From positions 1 through 64,000 of the forward strand of contig PGXV01000003.1 in assembly GCA_002839315.1 (NCBI GenBank): 64,000 nt of DNA, given 5' to 3'. A program made the translations under genes and the position numbers. Origin of the DNA: Spirochaetae bacterium HGW-Spirochaetae-3. Its GTDB lineage: Bacteria; Spirochaetota; Spirochaetia; Treponematales; UBA12059. Under the pieces are notes generated by a model. It was not told the DNA's origin. It did not search any database and was given only the letters and a program-made list of their open reading frames with translations. Shown piece after piece: positions 7,423 to 15,484 of this stretch (the first letter of the stretch is position 1; every line of letters begins with the position of its first letter).

Positions 7423-8772
7423 CTATCGGGCGGCCGTCCCGTAGCGTACGGTATAGGGAACGACCTGCCCCGGCAGCAAGGCCGGGGAGACGAACGCGAA
7501 GTCCGCGGGGTCGGGGTCGACGACGGGAACGACGAGCGTGCGCGCCTCGCCCGGCATGAGCCCCTTCAGCGAGGCCGACGACCGGACGGCGCCGAAGGCC
7601 GCGAACAGGCGGAACGGCACGACGGCCGCGCCCGCGTTCCTGACCGTGACGGCCGTACCCCCGTCCGCCGGGGACGCGTCCTCGACCTCGAGGGCGTATC
7701 CCAGCAGGCGGCCCGCGGCGGCCAGCTCGGCGGGGCTCCTGTACTTCGTCTGGCCGTCGCCTATCACGAACGACAGGCGCCGGCGCCCGGCCGCCTCGGC
7801 GAGCGGGATACCGTGCGGCCCGTCCGCGTCCAGGGCGCGCCGTTGATCGTACCGGGTATAGTAGCTGAACTCGCCCCCGTTCACCCGCGAATCCGTACGA
7901 TGGTCGAAGAAGCCCCAGTCGCCCTCGTTGACGGCCTCCCATTCCGCGTGCAGCAGGGAATCGTCGAACAGCCCGAAGGCGGGGGGCCCGCCGGGGGGTG
8001 ACTCGCCGAACGGGCCGAAATCAGGGTCCGCCGCGTCGATGGATATGCCCCAGGGTATATCCGTGAAGGCCTCGGCGACTACGCCGAGTATCGCCAGCTG
8101 GTCCGCCCGCGACGGGAAGAGCCGACCGACGGCCTCCTCCACGGTGTCCGCGTCTTCGTCGGAGAAGGCGCTCAGATTATCGAAGTCTATATGGTACTCT
8201 CCCCAGAAACCGAAGCCGACCTCCACGTACGCGAGGCCGGACGACTGATCGGGGTATCGCTCCGCCATCTTCCTATAGAAGGCGGCGATGAACGCGGGAA
8301 CCGCCGGGTTCGACCAATCGGGGAACGCGACGCGCGTCCTTGCCGCGCCCGCTATGCCCTCGCGGTAATCGGCCTGGCGGGTGGTAGCCCACAGGGAGGC
8401 GGGCAGGCTCGGGCGCCCGAGGCCGAGCTCCGGGTCGGTATCCCTGAACCTGACGATCCCGTGGTGCCCCCGGGCCTTGGCGGCCGAAAGGAACGCGTCC
8501 ACCGCTGACCAGTCGTAGGCATAGTCGCCCGCGGGGTCGTCGCCCGCGACGTCGGAGTAGTAGAAGTAGGAGAACTCGAGCGTGACCGCGCCCTTGTAGG
8601 CCTCTATCCTGGGATTCGAGCCCCACAGGACTATCCCGCAGAGCGGAGCCGGCCCCGGGGACGCGCGCGGCTCGAGCAGGAGCGCGCGGCCGGGATCGGG
8701 AAAAGCGTACGGGACGAGCGCCGTCGCGGCTAAGAGCGCATAGGCGAGGCGGCGAAGGGCGTGCCGGGTCAT
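7423..8772 (-). CDS. Secreted glycoside-hydrolase-like protein
   Basis: A 449-residue protein with an N-terminal signal sequence (two Arg, then LAYALLAATALVPYAF). The body looks like a TIM-barrel glycosidase. There are aromatic and acidic strand ends: 'GIVLWGSNPRIEA', 'LEFSYFYYSD', 'GHHGIVRFRDTDPE', 'GLAYVEVGFGFWGEYH' and 'LLHAEWEAVNEG'. The Glu residues in EVGFGFWGE and HAEWEAVN are candidates for acid/base and nucleophile. Residues about 350-449 form a C-terminal beta-sandwich ('GGTAVTVRNAGAAVVPF'). The arrangement is like proteins of the DUF4832 type. A periplasmic or surface carbohydrate-active role is inference. It overlaps no neighbour and lies between the HTH gene and a GNAT gene on the same strand. 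Confidence 0.55.
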   Translation of the reverse strand: MTRHALRRLAYALLAATALVPYAFPDPGRALLLEPRASPGPAPLCGIVLWGSNPRIEAYKGAVTLEFSYFYYSDVAGDDPAGDYAYDWSAVDAFLSAAKARGHHGIVRFRDTDPELGLGRPSLPASLWATTRQADYREGIAGAARTRVAFPDWSNPAVPAFIAAFYRKMAERYPDQSSGLAYVEVGFGFWGEYHIDFDNLSAFSDEDADTVEEAVGRLFPSRADQLAILGVVAEAFTDIPWGISIDAADPDFGPFGESPPGGPPAFGLFDDSLLHAEWEAVNEGDWGFFDHRTDSRVNGGEFSYYTRYDQRRALDADGPHGIPLAEAAGRRRLSFVIGDGQTKYRSPAELAAAGRLLGYALEVEDASPADGGTAVTVRNAGAAVVPFRLFAAFGAVRSSASLKGLMPGEARTLVVPVVDPDPADFAFVSPALLPGQVVPYTVRYGTAAR

Positions 8773-8815
8773 ACCGACAGTCTATCACGCGCGCTGCGCC
8801 TATCAAGTCTCCCGA

Positions 8816-9295
8816 CTATCGGTACAGGCAGAATACGCCGGTGCGCTCGTCGAGCGAGAAGCCGTTGGCCGTCAGGCAGGCCCGCGACGCGGCGTTGCCT
8901 TCGTCCGGCTTTACGACGATAAGGGCCGCTTCGGGCAGGGCGAGCACGGCGGCTACGAGCTCGCCGACCAGCGCCGAGCCCAGGCCCCGGCCCACGCAGT
9001 CGTCCTCGCCGAGCATGTAGTCGATGCTGTAGCTGCCGGCCGACGGGTACGCCGCGTAGTCGGCCTCCCCCGAGTCGGCACACGCGTAGTACTGGCCGAA
9101 GCCCACTGCCCGCCCGCCCAGGCGGGCCATGAAGTGCTGTATGAACGAGAACTCCCCGTCGCGCTCCTCGAGCTCGCGGACCCATTCGTCCGGCTCGGTA
9201 TACCAGCGCAGAACGCGCTCCTTGCGTAGCCAGGCCCTCATCGTCGGCATGTCGTCGTCGGTGAAGGGCGTCAGCGTCAGTCTCTCCGTCGTCAT
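8816..9295 (-). CDS. GNAT-family N-acetyltransferase
   Basis: The 159-residue GNAT has the layout of the RimJ/AAC(6')-like group: 'MTTERLTLTPFTDDDMPTM' at the N-terminus, a 'DYMLGEDDCVGRGLGSALV' acetyl-CoA loop (R/Q-x-x-G-x-G/A) at about residues 95-113, and a C-terminal 'VKPDEGNAASRACLTANGF' helix for CoA binding. This subgroup includes aminoglycoside 6'-acetyltransferases as well as protein or metabolite acetylases, so the substrate is open. It follows rsgA by 16 bp on the same strand and is probably the last gene of the RNHCP-rsgA operon. Confidence 0.75.
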   Translation of the reverse strand: MTTERLTLTPFTDDDMPTMRAWLRKERVLRWYTEPDEWVRELEERDGEFSFIQHFMARLGGRAVGFGQYYACADSGEADYAAYPSAGSYSIDYMLGEDDCVGRGLGSALVGELVAAVLALPEAALIVVKPDEGNAASRACLTANGFSLDERTGVFCLYR

Positions 9296-9311
9296 GGTCT
9301 GGCTCCTCGCG

Positions 9312-10478
9312 TCAATCGCGCAACTTCTTCATAGCCTTCTGATCCTTGGCTATATGCTTCCACCTCAGCTCGTCCTCGCGCCGGGCTTTATCGTCTACGC
9401 GGCGCTCCAGCCAGGTCAGCTCGCGGCGCAGCTCCAGCCAGGCGAGGTAGCGCGACTGCTCTATCGCCCCCGACTCCAGCGCCTCGCGGATTGCGCAACC
9501 CGGTTCCCCCGAGTGGGAGCAGTCGGCGAAGCGGCAGCCGCCCGCGAGCTCGGCTATCTCGGGGAACCCGCCCTCCAGGCCATCGACGTCTCCCCACAGC
9601 TTCAGTTCCCTGATGCCCGGGCCGTCTATCAGGAGGACGCCGGAGCCGAGGCGGAAGAGCCGGCTCGAGGTCGTCGTGTGCCGGCCGCGCAGGTCGCCGT
9701 CGCGGTTCGCCCCCTCGGCGGCGAGGGCGGCCCCGCCGCCCAGCGCGTTGACGAGGGCCGACTTGCCCACCCCGCTCTTGCCTAGCATACCCACGGTCTC
9801 ACCGGGCGACAGCATGGCCGCCAGCTCGTCCAGGCCCTCGCCGGTCCTGGCGCTCACGGCTATCACCGGAACCGACGCCGCGCGCGAAGCCTCTGCTACC
9901 GCCCGCTCCTTGTCCTCGGCGGAGGCGAGGTCGGCCTTGTTAAGGACCACGCAGGCCGAGGCCCCCGAGTTCCTCGCCGCGACGAGCGCGCGTTCCAGCA
10001 GGCGAACGAGGAAGTTGCGCCCGCCGTCCAGGCCGAACACGAGCAGCAGCGTATCGACGTTGACCGCGAGCACCTGCTCTCCGGTCTCGTCTCCCGCCAT
10101 CCCCCGGCTCAGCGCCGTCCGCCTCGGTAGCGCCGCGTGGATGCGCGAGCCGCCCTCCTCCGGGTCGACGAGGACCCAGTCTCCGGTCACCGGGTAGTCG
10201 GACGGGCCCCTCGCTTCGTACTCGAAGCGCCCGCTGACGCTCGCCCCCTCGATGCGCCTAGCCATGCGGGGCGACCCCGCCGCGCCGGTAGCGTCCGGGA
10301 AACCGGCCCGCCCGGCGAAGTCGGGGAAGACGAGCTCGTAGAGATGCCGCTCCCGCCCCGTCACCCTCGCGGGCGCGAGCGGCCTGCCGCCCGGTCCGGG
10401 ATCGGACATAGCCGCCCAAGCCGCGTGGAATTCGTGCCGCCAGCCCCAGTCCTCCGGTCCGTATGTATCGTCGATCAT
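9312..10478 (-). CDS. rsgA: Ribosome biogenesis GTPase RsgA
   Basis: RsgA is a circularly permuted GTPase that checks 30S subunit maturation. This 388-residue protein shows the permuted order G4-G1-G3: NKAD at residues 180-183, GKSGVGKS at 233-240, a threonine-rich switch 'GRHTTTSSRLF', and DGPG at 285-288. The C-terminal zinc knuckle has Cys315, Cys320, His322 and Cys328. An OB-like region (about 75-125) precedes the GTPase. The G3 motif is DGPG where most relatives have DTPG, DSPG or DLPG. An N-terminal extension of about 75 residues ('WGWRHEFHAAWAAM') is typical of the long RsgA subgroup. It starts one base after the RNHCP gene stop. Confidence 0.93.
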   Translation of the reverse strand: MIDDTYGPEDWGWRHEFHAAWAAMSDPGPGGRPLAPARVTGRERHLYELVFPDFAGRAGFPDATGAAGSPRMARRIEGASVSGRFEYEARGPSDYPVTGDWVLVDPEEGGSRIHAALPRRTALSRGMAGDETGEQVLAVNVDTLLLVFGLDGGRNFLVRLLERALVAARNSGASACVVLNKADLASAEDKERAVAEASRAASVPVIAVSARTGEGLDELAAMLSPGETVGMLGKSGVGKSALVNALGGGAALAAEGANRDGDLRGRHTTTSSRLFRLGSGVLLIDGPGIRELKLWGDVDGLEGGFPEIAELAGGCRFADCSHSGEPGCAIREALESGAIEQSRYLAWLELRRELTWLERRVDDKARREDELRWKHIAKDQKAMKKLRD

Positions 10479-10479
10479 A

Positions 10480-10833
10480 TCAGGTCTCCAACGGGAAAGG
10501 CAGCCTCGCGATCGGCTTGAGCGCCAGCTTGAGCAGCGCGCCCTCGTCGTCGTCCGCGGCTATCCTGGTCGCGCGGATGATACCGCAGCGCTCGCAGTGA
10601 TGCAGTACGCTCCACTCGCCGTCGGGCTTCGCCCAGACGGCTATGGGGCGCATGAGCCCCTTGCAGGGCGACCGCCTGTCGCCCGCGACGATGTCGAGGT
10701 GCAGGCTGCTCAGGCAGTTGGGGCAATGGTTGCGGTTCCTGCCTCCCGCAATGGAGGGAGGGACCGGGCTGCCGCATCGTCGGCAGAAGAACGACTCGCG
10801 GTCGTCATGTATAATTCGCAGGGTTCTGGACAT
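10480..10833 (-). CDS. RNHCP-domain zinc-ribbon protein
   Basis: A 117-residue protein of the RNHCP family, named after its conserved motif, seen here as RNRNHCPNC at about residues 33-41. Several CxxC pairs form zinc knuckles: CRRC near residue 17, HCPNC near 37, and HCERC near 79. 'GDRRSPCKGLMRPIAVW' is the conserved central segment. The biochemical role of the family is not established; nucleic-acid or ribosome binding is plausible from the zinc ribbons. Its stop is one base from the rsgA start, so the two are co-translated, which supports a link to ribosome maturation. Confidence 0.85.
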   Translation of the reverse strand: MSRTLRIIHDDRESFFCRRCGSPVPPSIAGGRNRNHCPNCLSSLHLDIVAGDRRSPCKGLMRPIAVWAKPDGEWSVLHHCERCGIIRATRIAADDDEGALLKLALKPIARLPFPLET

Positions 10834-11260
10834 AGCAACGCCTTCCGGCCCTACGGGTCCGCGGATATACCACAGCCCGGGCCATAGAGATAGAATGCCG
10901 CGTCGTATGGATGTCGGGGTGTTCGGTAGACGGTAAGGTGCGGAGTCGTCCTTAGGGAAGGGCAGGAGAGGTCGCTGATCGCCGCGCGCGCTCGGGCGCG
11001 AAAGGGCGAGGAGAGGCGTATCCTACCCGAACACCACCGCCATGCGTATCTCAATCGCGTTCATACAGACCTCCTTATCGAATTATAATCCGAAGAATAT
11101 ATAGGCGGAAACCGCGTGTCAATCGATAGCGGCGACCGGAGGGGCGCGGGAGGCCGGAAAGATCGCGTATACCCGTTCGGTCGCTCGCCTCAACCCGCCG
11201 GGCTCGCGGGCGGCTCGGTCGGGGCGACGCCGGACGCGGCCACGAGCCTCCCGCGCCTCG
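10834..11260. other. Leader region with promoter and decayed coding sequence
   Basis: This 427-bp gap holds a promoter-like stretch and a 13-codon open frame described separately. It also holds about 180 bp of GC-rich sequence (10834-11022) with no long frame and no start codons with ribosome sites. This looks like the remains of a gene that once stood at the head of the RNHCP-rsgA operon. 11100-11260 has no feature I can support. Confidence 0.4.
11023..11064 (-). CDS. 13-codon open frame with strong ribosome site (leader peptide or gene stub)
   Basis: AAGGAGG lies six bases before ATG 11064, followed by a 13-residue frame (MNAIEIRMAVVFG) ending in TAG at 11023-11025. A TATAAT box (plus-strand 11084-11089 region, read on the minus strand) lies about 20 bp upstream with a TTTCCG-like -35. 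This is one of the best expression signals in the window, attached to almost nothing. Either a leader peptide controls RNHCP-rsgA downstream, or a formerly longer gene was truncated. The latter seems likelier because the sequence after the stop is disordered. Confidence 0.35.
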   Translation of the reverse strand: MNAIEIRMAVVFG

Positions 11261-11905
11261 TCAGCGCGCGAACCTCAGCGTAGAGACCGAAGCGTCCAGC
11301 TCTGACAGGGCCTCGTCGTTCGTCCAGGTGATCACGACGGCTACGGCGAATCCGTTCAACACCCTCGTATAGTAGCGCTGCCGTATCTCGTTGCCGAGGT
11401 ACGTAATGGCTATGTCCAGGGCGTGCAGCTCGGCGCCGTTTATCGTCACCGGGCGGGTATCCTCGACGATCCTGAATTCTACGGAGCTCTGTTCCATCAT
11501 CCGCTTGGCATGGAACAGGTAGTCGCCGCCGTCGACGACGCCGGGAGCGCTCTTGAGGTTCTCGGCCATCAGGATGACGCTGGGGTTGAATTCCACCGCG
11601 GAGCCGAGCGGATACTGGTAGGCGCCGAAGAACTGCATGTTCTCGACGTCGGCTACCTCTATGGCCCGCTTCATCTCTTCGTTGTCGCTATACAGCATAT
11701 CGGTGCCCTGCTTTACCAGACGGGCCATCGTCGCCGCGTCCTGCACCACCCAGCCCTCCGGGACGGCTATGCTCAGCGAGAAGAAATCGTTCGTGAATAC
11801 GTTGCCCTCGAACCTGCCGTAATCCATCGTGGTCGGGGTCGAAGGCGCGGTGGCGCAACCGATCAACGCCAGCGCGAGCGGCAAAGCGGATAATAGTCGT
11901 TTCAT
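11261..11905 (-). CDS. Lipoprotein of unknown function
   Basis: The 214-residue product has a clear lipoprotein signal: MKRLLSALPLALALIGC, with Cys17 as the lipidation site. The mature part begins with a Thr/Pro/Ser linker and then a compact alpha/beta domain. It includes 'NDFFSLSIAVPEGWVV', a common opening in periplasmic beta-propeller or PsbP-like domains. The later 'NGAELHALDIAITYLGNEIRQRYYTRVLNGFAVAVVIT' and 'ALSELDASVSTLRF' resemble the PsbP/Mog1 alpha-beta-alpha sandwich seen in many bacterial lipoproteins. It lies 16 bp after the chemoreceptor gene on the same strand, so the two are probably transcribed together. A sensory accessory role is possible but unproven. Confidence 0.7.
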   Translation of the reverse strand: MKRLLSALPLALALIGCATAPSTPTTMDYGRFEGNVFTNDFFSLSIAVPEGWVVQDAATMARLVKQGTDMLYSDNEEMKRAIEVADVENMQFFGAYQYPLGSAVEFNPSVILMAENLKSAPGVVDGGDYLFHAKRMMEQSSVEFRIVEDTRPVTINGAELHALDIAITYLGNEIRQRYYTRVLNGFAVAVVITWTNDEALSELDASVSTLRFAR

Positions 11906-11921
11906 GAAGAGCGCTCCTCTC

Positions 11922-13580
11922 TCATATTTGCAGCTTCTTGACCTGCTCTATATTGAGGCGGCCCGCCTCCGATACCTCGTCGGTCGACGCGCGTATCTCG
12001 TCGACGGCCTCCCTGAGACGGGCGATGCGGTCGTCGAGTTCCTTGGCGAACGCGGAGAAATGCGAAGCCGCCACCCGCTGGGCGTTCACCTGCCCTACGA
12101 CGTCCTTTACTATCTCCCCCGAGGCCTGCGTCTCGGAGACCATCCGCTCCGTCGCCCGCATCACCTCTCGGGCGCCCGGGCTCATTTCGTTTATACCGTT
12201 CAGGATCTCGTCCATCGACTGTATCAGCGCGCGCGTATCGTCGGTGCTCTTGGCCACGGTCGCGGAGAAATCGGCGAAGAACGCCCCCGTCTCGCGTACC
12301 GTCGCGTCGTTCTTCTGTATCATCTCCTTGATGAGGTCGGCGTTCTTCTGGGTCTCGCCGGAAAGCGAGCGGATCTCCAGGGCGACGACGCCGAAGCCCT
12401 TGCCCGCGGAGCCGGCCCGCGCCGCCTCTATGGAGGCGTTCATGGACAGGAGCGCGGTACGGCTGGCGATATCCTGTACCGTCGCGACGAATTGATTGAT
12501 GCCGGCGGACGACTGCCTCACCGATCCGATGGCGTCGTCCAGCTTACGCAATAGCGCCTTCTGGGATTCCCCGACGCCGGACGCCGCGTCGAGCATGCCG
12601 CGCCTCTGGTTGGCCACGTCCGCTATGCTGTCTATGTTCTGCGATATCTCCGCGAGCGCCGCCGAGGTCTGCGTGATGGCGGCGTTCTGGGAAGCGAGGC
12701 TCCCTTCCATGCTCTGCGCGCTCGCCATGCCCCTCCGGCTCGTATCGGAGAGCGCGGACGCCTCGTCGACGAGGCGTTTCGACTCCCCTTCCAGGAAGGC
12801 CTGGATCTCGGCGACGTTGGCGACCGCTCGCTGCGACGTCGCGGTCGCCTCTACGATGCGCCCGCCGACGTCCATGCCTTCCTTGGCGTCTATCATGAGC
12901 CTCGTTATGCGCTCAAGCGACTCGTTGGCTATGCGGGTCTGCTCGTCGGCCGTGGCGAGCATGCGGGCTGACAGGCTCCTGACGAGGAACAGCACGACCG
13001 TCTCGCAGCTCAGTCCGATGACGCCTACGCCGAGGACGACCAGCGCGCCGGCGCTGTCGGTCTCGAGCTGCTGCCGGAACGTCGTAATGAACGAAAGAGC
13101 CCATCCCGGCATGAAGACGAGGAAGAAGAGCCATATCTGCCGGCCCCCGAGGGCGGCGACGACGTTTACCGCCATCATCACCGCGGTGAACGCCACCGGC
13201 CGGTAGCTTTCCTGGGCGGTCAGCCCGCCGTACGTCATAAGGAAGAGCACCGCCAGCGAAGCGGCGATGAGGGCGAGGGTCGTCAGGTACGAGGCGCCCC
13301 GGTACCGGCCCCCGCGCAGCGAGACGAGCGCTACCAGGAGGAGCGCCGTGATGGCTATCATGGCGAGGAAGAACGTGTCGACGCCGTTATTGATATACGT
13401 GAGCGGGAATATGAGCAGGAACGTCACGAAAAGCGCGAGTGACGTCAGGGCCAGATAGGGCAGCTGCGCCCGAAGCCTGAAGTCCAGGGCTGGATCATTC
13501 CGCCCCGGAACGAGGAGATCGAGGATCTTGTTCATTTCTTCTCCTGCCCGTAGCATAAGGTCGGAACGGGGATTATTCAA
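11922..13580 (-). CDS. Methyl-accepting chemotaxis protein with multi-helix membrane domain
   Basis: A 552-residue chemoreceptor. Residues about 35-210 contain about six membrane helices instead of the usual two helices flanking a periplasmic sensor, and no clear HAMP domain follows. The cytoplasmic signalling domain (about 215-552) is a long coiled coil. Its conserved hairpin tip is 'RTALLSMNASIEAARAG' with 'GKGFGVVALEIRSLS', where CheA and CheW dock. It probably senses a membrane or intracellular cue. No C-terminal CheR pentapeptide is present. A downstream lipoprotein gene is 16 bp away. ATG 13580 was chosen; ATGs seven and fifteen codons further in are possible. Confidence 0.88.
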   Translation of the reverse strand: MNNPRSDLMLRAGEEMNKILDLLVPGRNDPALDFRLRAQLPYLALTSLALFVTFLLIFPLTYINNGVDTFFLAMIAITALLLVALVSLRGGRYRGASYLTTLALIAASLAVLFLMTYGGLTAQESYRPVAFTAVMMAVNVVAALGGRQIWLFFLVFMPGWALSFITTFRQQLETDSAGALVVLGVGVIGLSCETVVLFLVRSLSARMLATADEQTRIANESLERITRLMIDAKEGMDVGGRIVEATATSQRAVANVAEIQAFLEGESKRLVDEASALSDTSRRGMASAQSMEGSLASQNAAITQTSAALAEISQNIDSIADVANQRRGMLDAASGVGESQKALLRKLDDAIGSVRQSSAGINQFVATVQDIASRTALLSMNASIEAARAGSAGKGFGVVALEIRSLSGETQKNADLIKEMIQKNDATVRETGAFFADFSATVAKSTDDTRALIQSMDEILNGINEMSPGAREVMRATERMVSETQASGEIVKDVVGQVNAQRVAASHFSAFAKELDDRIARLREAVDEIRASTDEVSEAGRLNIEQVKKLQI

Positions 13581-13841
13581 TCCGGGCGGCGGCGGCGTTC
13601 ATAGGAGAGCACTCGTTCTCGAGGACGCTCGGCGAGCGCGAGCCGCGCCCTCCCCATGGGATCGATCGATCCGGGAGACTTCGCCGCGCACAGGTTGCAG
13701 CTGGGGCGCTACTGCGAACGCCGCCGTGAGCCCGAGCGGTTCACCTGATCCGCGACATGCGCGTCGGCTCTCCGAGCCTGGCGCGAGTCGAGTGGAAGGG
13801 TATTGTAGTGTCCGACTCCCGCCGACTTACGTTCTTGCTAA
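13581..13841. other. Intergenic region between chemoreceptor and tRNA
   Basis: This stretch contains the presumed chemoreceptor promoter but no convincing -35/-10 pair. A 30-codon plus-strand frame from ATG 13658 (MGSIDPGDFAAHRLQLGRYC) ends at TGA 13748-13750. It has no ribosome site and no family I recognise. It may be a gene scrap. Confidence 0.25.
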
Positions 13842-13869
13842 TAAAAAACCCACGGATTGCTCCGTAGGC
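13842..13869 (-). terminator. Rho-independent terminator of tRNA-Gly
   Basis: On the minus strand, CCTACGGA-GCAA-TCCGTGGG forms a stem with one G-U pair, followed directly by TTTTTTATT. It lies about 15 bases past the 3' end of the tRNA. Confidence 0.8.
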
Positions 13870-13884
13870 TTCTTGTTAATCTTA

Positions 13885-13956
13885 AGCGGGAAACGGGAGT
13901 CGGACCCGCGACATCCACCTTGGCAAGGTGGCGCTCTACCACTGAGCTATTCCCGC
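13885..13956 (-). tRNA. tRNA-Gly (anticodon GCC)
   Basis: The minus strand folds as a complete cloverleaf. The acceptor stem is GCGGGAA with TTCCCGC, and the D arm is in 'TAGCTCAGTGGTAGAGC'. The anticodon stem-loop is CCACCTTGCCAAGGTGG with anticodon GCC, and the T arm is GCGGG-TCCGACT-CCCGT. The discriminator is U, as usual in bacterial glycine tRNAs. CCA is not encoded. A terminator follows 15 bases downstream. Confidence 0.95.
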
Positions 13957-14043
13957 ATGGGAACGCGAGGGCCGTGCCTCGCGACGGCGGACAAGGTGCC
14001 TTGAAACCGGGATGAAAGTCAAGATCCGGCCGCTTCGGACAGG

Positions 14044-14187
14044 CTATCCGAGGCGGGCCCCAGCGGATACGCAACCGACTTCGGCCTCCCTCAGCGCGAT
14101 GCCCGACGATATTCCCCCGTAGGTGAAGAAGGGGACGGCTATCCCGCCCCAGGCGTCGACCGAGCGCTGCATACCGGTATCGCCGGT
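14044..14187 (-). pseudogene. C-terminal fragment of a flavodoxin-like gene
   Basis: On the minus strand a frame ends at 14044 with TGDTGMQRSVDAWGG, then IAVPFFTYGGISSGIALREA. The 'FxTYGGxxSGxAL' pattern resembles flavodoxin-type proteins such as the EFR1 ferredoxin-flavodoxins. There is no start codon or ribosome site, and the upstream DNA has been replaced by the leader of the plus-strand membrane protein gene. It seems to be a deletion remnant. Confidence 0.3.
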
Positions 14188-14250
14188 TAAGAAAAAGCTT
14201 TCCCTAACCGCGCTCGCGTAGTAGCATTGTTCGCAGGGAGATAGATAGCC

Positions 14251-14778
14251 ATGATCAAGCCGATGCTGTTGGCTATGGCCTTCTCCGCGCTGGCGTACGT
14301 ATCGCCGGCCGCCCAGGAGGGCACCGTAGCCGCCGACCGTTTTCCGAACGCCCTCGGGGCGCACGCGGTCGTGGCCTTCACCCAGGACGCGGGCCTCGGC
14401 GGCCTCTCGTACCAGCGCTGGTTCGGCTCGCTCGGGTTCCAGGCCTTCGCGGGCGCCAACGCCGACGCCGAGGGGGCGTACTGGTACAACGTCGCGGGGG
14501 CGCTCCAGTACCGCCTGTACGCCGCGGACTTCTCGGACTGGTTCTCCGGCAACCTCTACCTGAACGGCCTCCTCGGGCATTCCGGCTCCGGGGGAGGAAC
14601 CGAGCCCGACTACGAGCCGGTCTTCCAGCTAGGCCTCGGCATAGGGATAGAGACGGTCTTCCTGGAGCACCTGGCCCCCGCCCTCGAATTCATGTACCTC
14701 GGCGCTCTCGTGCCCGCGCAGGCCGTCCCGTTCAGGCTCGGCTTCGCCCTCGGGCTGTCGATGCGGTACCGGTTCTAG
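14251..14778 (+). CDS. Predicted outer-membrane beta-barrel protein
   Basis: The 175-residue protein starts with a signal peptide (MIKPMLLAMAFSALAYVSPA). The mature part alternates aromatic and small residues in short strands separated by turns: 'HAVVAFTQDAGLGGLSYQRWF', 'GALQYRLYAADFSDWFS', 'PVFQLGLGIGIETVF'. It ends in 'ALGLSMRYRF' with a terminal Phe, the signature of BAM-inserted barrels. About eight strands fit the length. A GGGAG site lies before ATG 14251. It has no operon partner; a promoter and TetR gene follow on the same strand. Function beyond being a small barrel is unknown. Confidence 0.65.
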   Translation: MIKPMLLAMAFSALAYVSPAAQEGTVAADRFPNALGAHAVVAFTQDAGLGGLSYQRWFGSLGFQAFAGANADAEGAYWYNVAGALQYRLYAADFSDWFSGNLYLNGLLGHSGSGGGTEPDYEPVFQLGLGIGIETVFLEHLAPALEFMYLGALVPAQAVPFRLGFALGLSMRYRF

Positions 14779-14818
14779 GGAACGGTCGCCAGGCGGGGTC
14801 CACATCCCCGAGTCGCGC

Positions 14819-14847
14819 TTGACACTGCTCATTACCACCGGTAAATT
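14819..14847 (+). promoter_or_regulatory. Sigma-70-type promoter of the tetR-flavodoxin operon
   Basis: TTGACA at 14819-14824, a 17-base spacer, then TAAATT at 14842-14847 make a near-consensus promoter. It lies immediately before the TetR gene and overlaps two operator-like palindromes, which fits autoregulation. Confidence 0.75.
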
Positions 14848-14858
14848 ACCATTGGTAA
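14833..14858 (+). promoter_or_regulatory. Two adjacent 13-bp TetR operators
   Basis: TTACCACCGGTAA (14833-14845) and TTACCATTGGTAA (14846-14858) are two TTACC-N3-GGTAA palindromes placed back to back across the spacer and -10 box. An outer inverted repeat GCTCATTACCA (14827-14837 and 14853-14863) encloses both. Occupancy would block RNA polymerase. Confidence 0.75.
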
Positions 14859-15484
14859 TGAGCGACACAATGAAAGACCGCCTGACGGCGGCGACGATAC
14901 GAGCCATCGAGGAACGCAGGGGCGTCCAGGGCCTGAGCCTCCGCGGCATAGCCAAGGAAGCCGGGTGCTCGCACGTCAATATCTACCACTACGCGCCGCG
15001 GGGCCTCGCGGACTTGCTATGGCTAGCATATACGGTAGCGATAGAGTGGTACGCCCGGTCCTGCTTCGCGCGCGTCGCCGACCGGAAGCCGGGCGAGGGC
15101 TATGGCGAGGCGCTGGCCCGCGGCGTGCTCGCCTTCGCCACCGAGCGAGAGGGGCTGTACCGGCTCCTCTGGTTCGAGTCGCTCGCCGGCGAGCCGACGG
15201 GCGAGGCGCTCGCCTCTATACGGCGCGCTCAGGCTTCCTTCATGGAAACCACCGCCGCCGAGCTCGCGGCGGAAGGCCTGGCGGGCGGGCTCGAGGCTTT
15301 CGGCGCCTCGCTGGAGATACTGTTCGCGTACCTCCAGGGCGAGATAGCTCTCCTTATAAACGGAAGATCCGGCCCGGACAGGACGTCCGCGGCCGAGGCC
15401 ATCGCCGCCCGATCGGGGCGGACCTGGCGCATATTGATCGAGGAGGCCCGCCCGCGAGGGGAGCCCGGAAGGAGTCCTGTATGA
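14858..15484 (+). CDS. TetR-family transcriptional regulator
   Basis: A TetR-type repressor of about 208 residues. The N-terminal HTH is 'LSLRGIAKEAGCSHVNIYHYAP', where the last residues replace the usual 'YYHF' recognition end. The rest is an all-helical ligand and dimer domain. The frame could start at TTG 14819, but that is the -35 box, so I place the start at ATG 14858; ATG 14870 is also possible. A start at 14858 would be almost leaderless. The gene overlaps the flavodoxin gene by ATGA (15481-15484) and sits behind tandem operators. It most likely represses its own operon and responds to a small ligand. Confidence 0.8.
   Translation: MSDTMKDRLTAATIRAIEERRGVQGLSLRGIAKEAGCSHVNIYHYAPRGLADLLWLAYTVAIEWYARSCFARVADRKPGEGYGEALARGVLAFATEREGLYRLLWFESLAGEPTGEALASIRRAQASFMETTAAELAAEGLAGGLEAFGASLEILFAYLQGEIALLINGRSGPDRTSAAEAIAARSGRTWRILIEEARPRGEPGRSPV

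Noticed and set aside
7382-7942. N-terminal extension of the double-HTH regulator
   Set aside because: It overlaps the secreted glycosidase-like gene in another frame and is Arg/Gly/Pro-rich without features.
14819-14857. TTG start for the TetR protein
   Set aside because: These bases are the -35 box, spacer and -10 box of the promoter.
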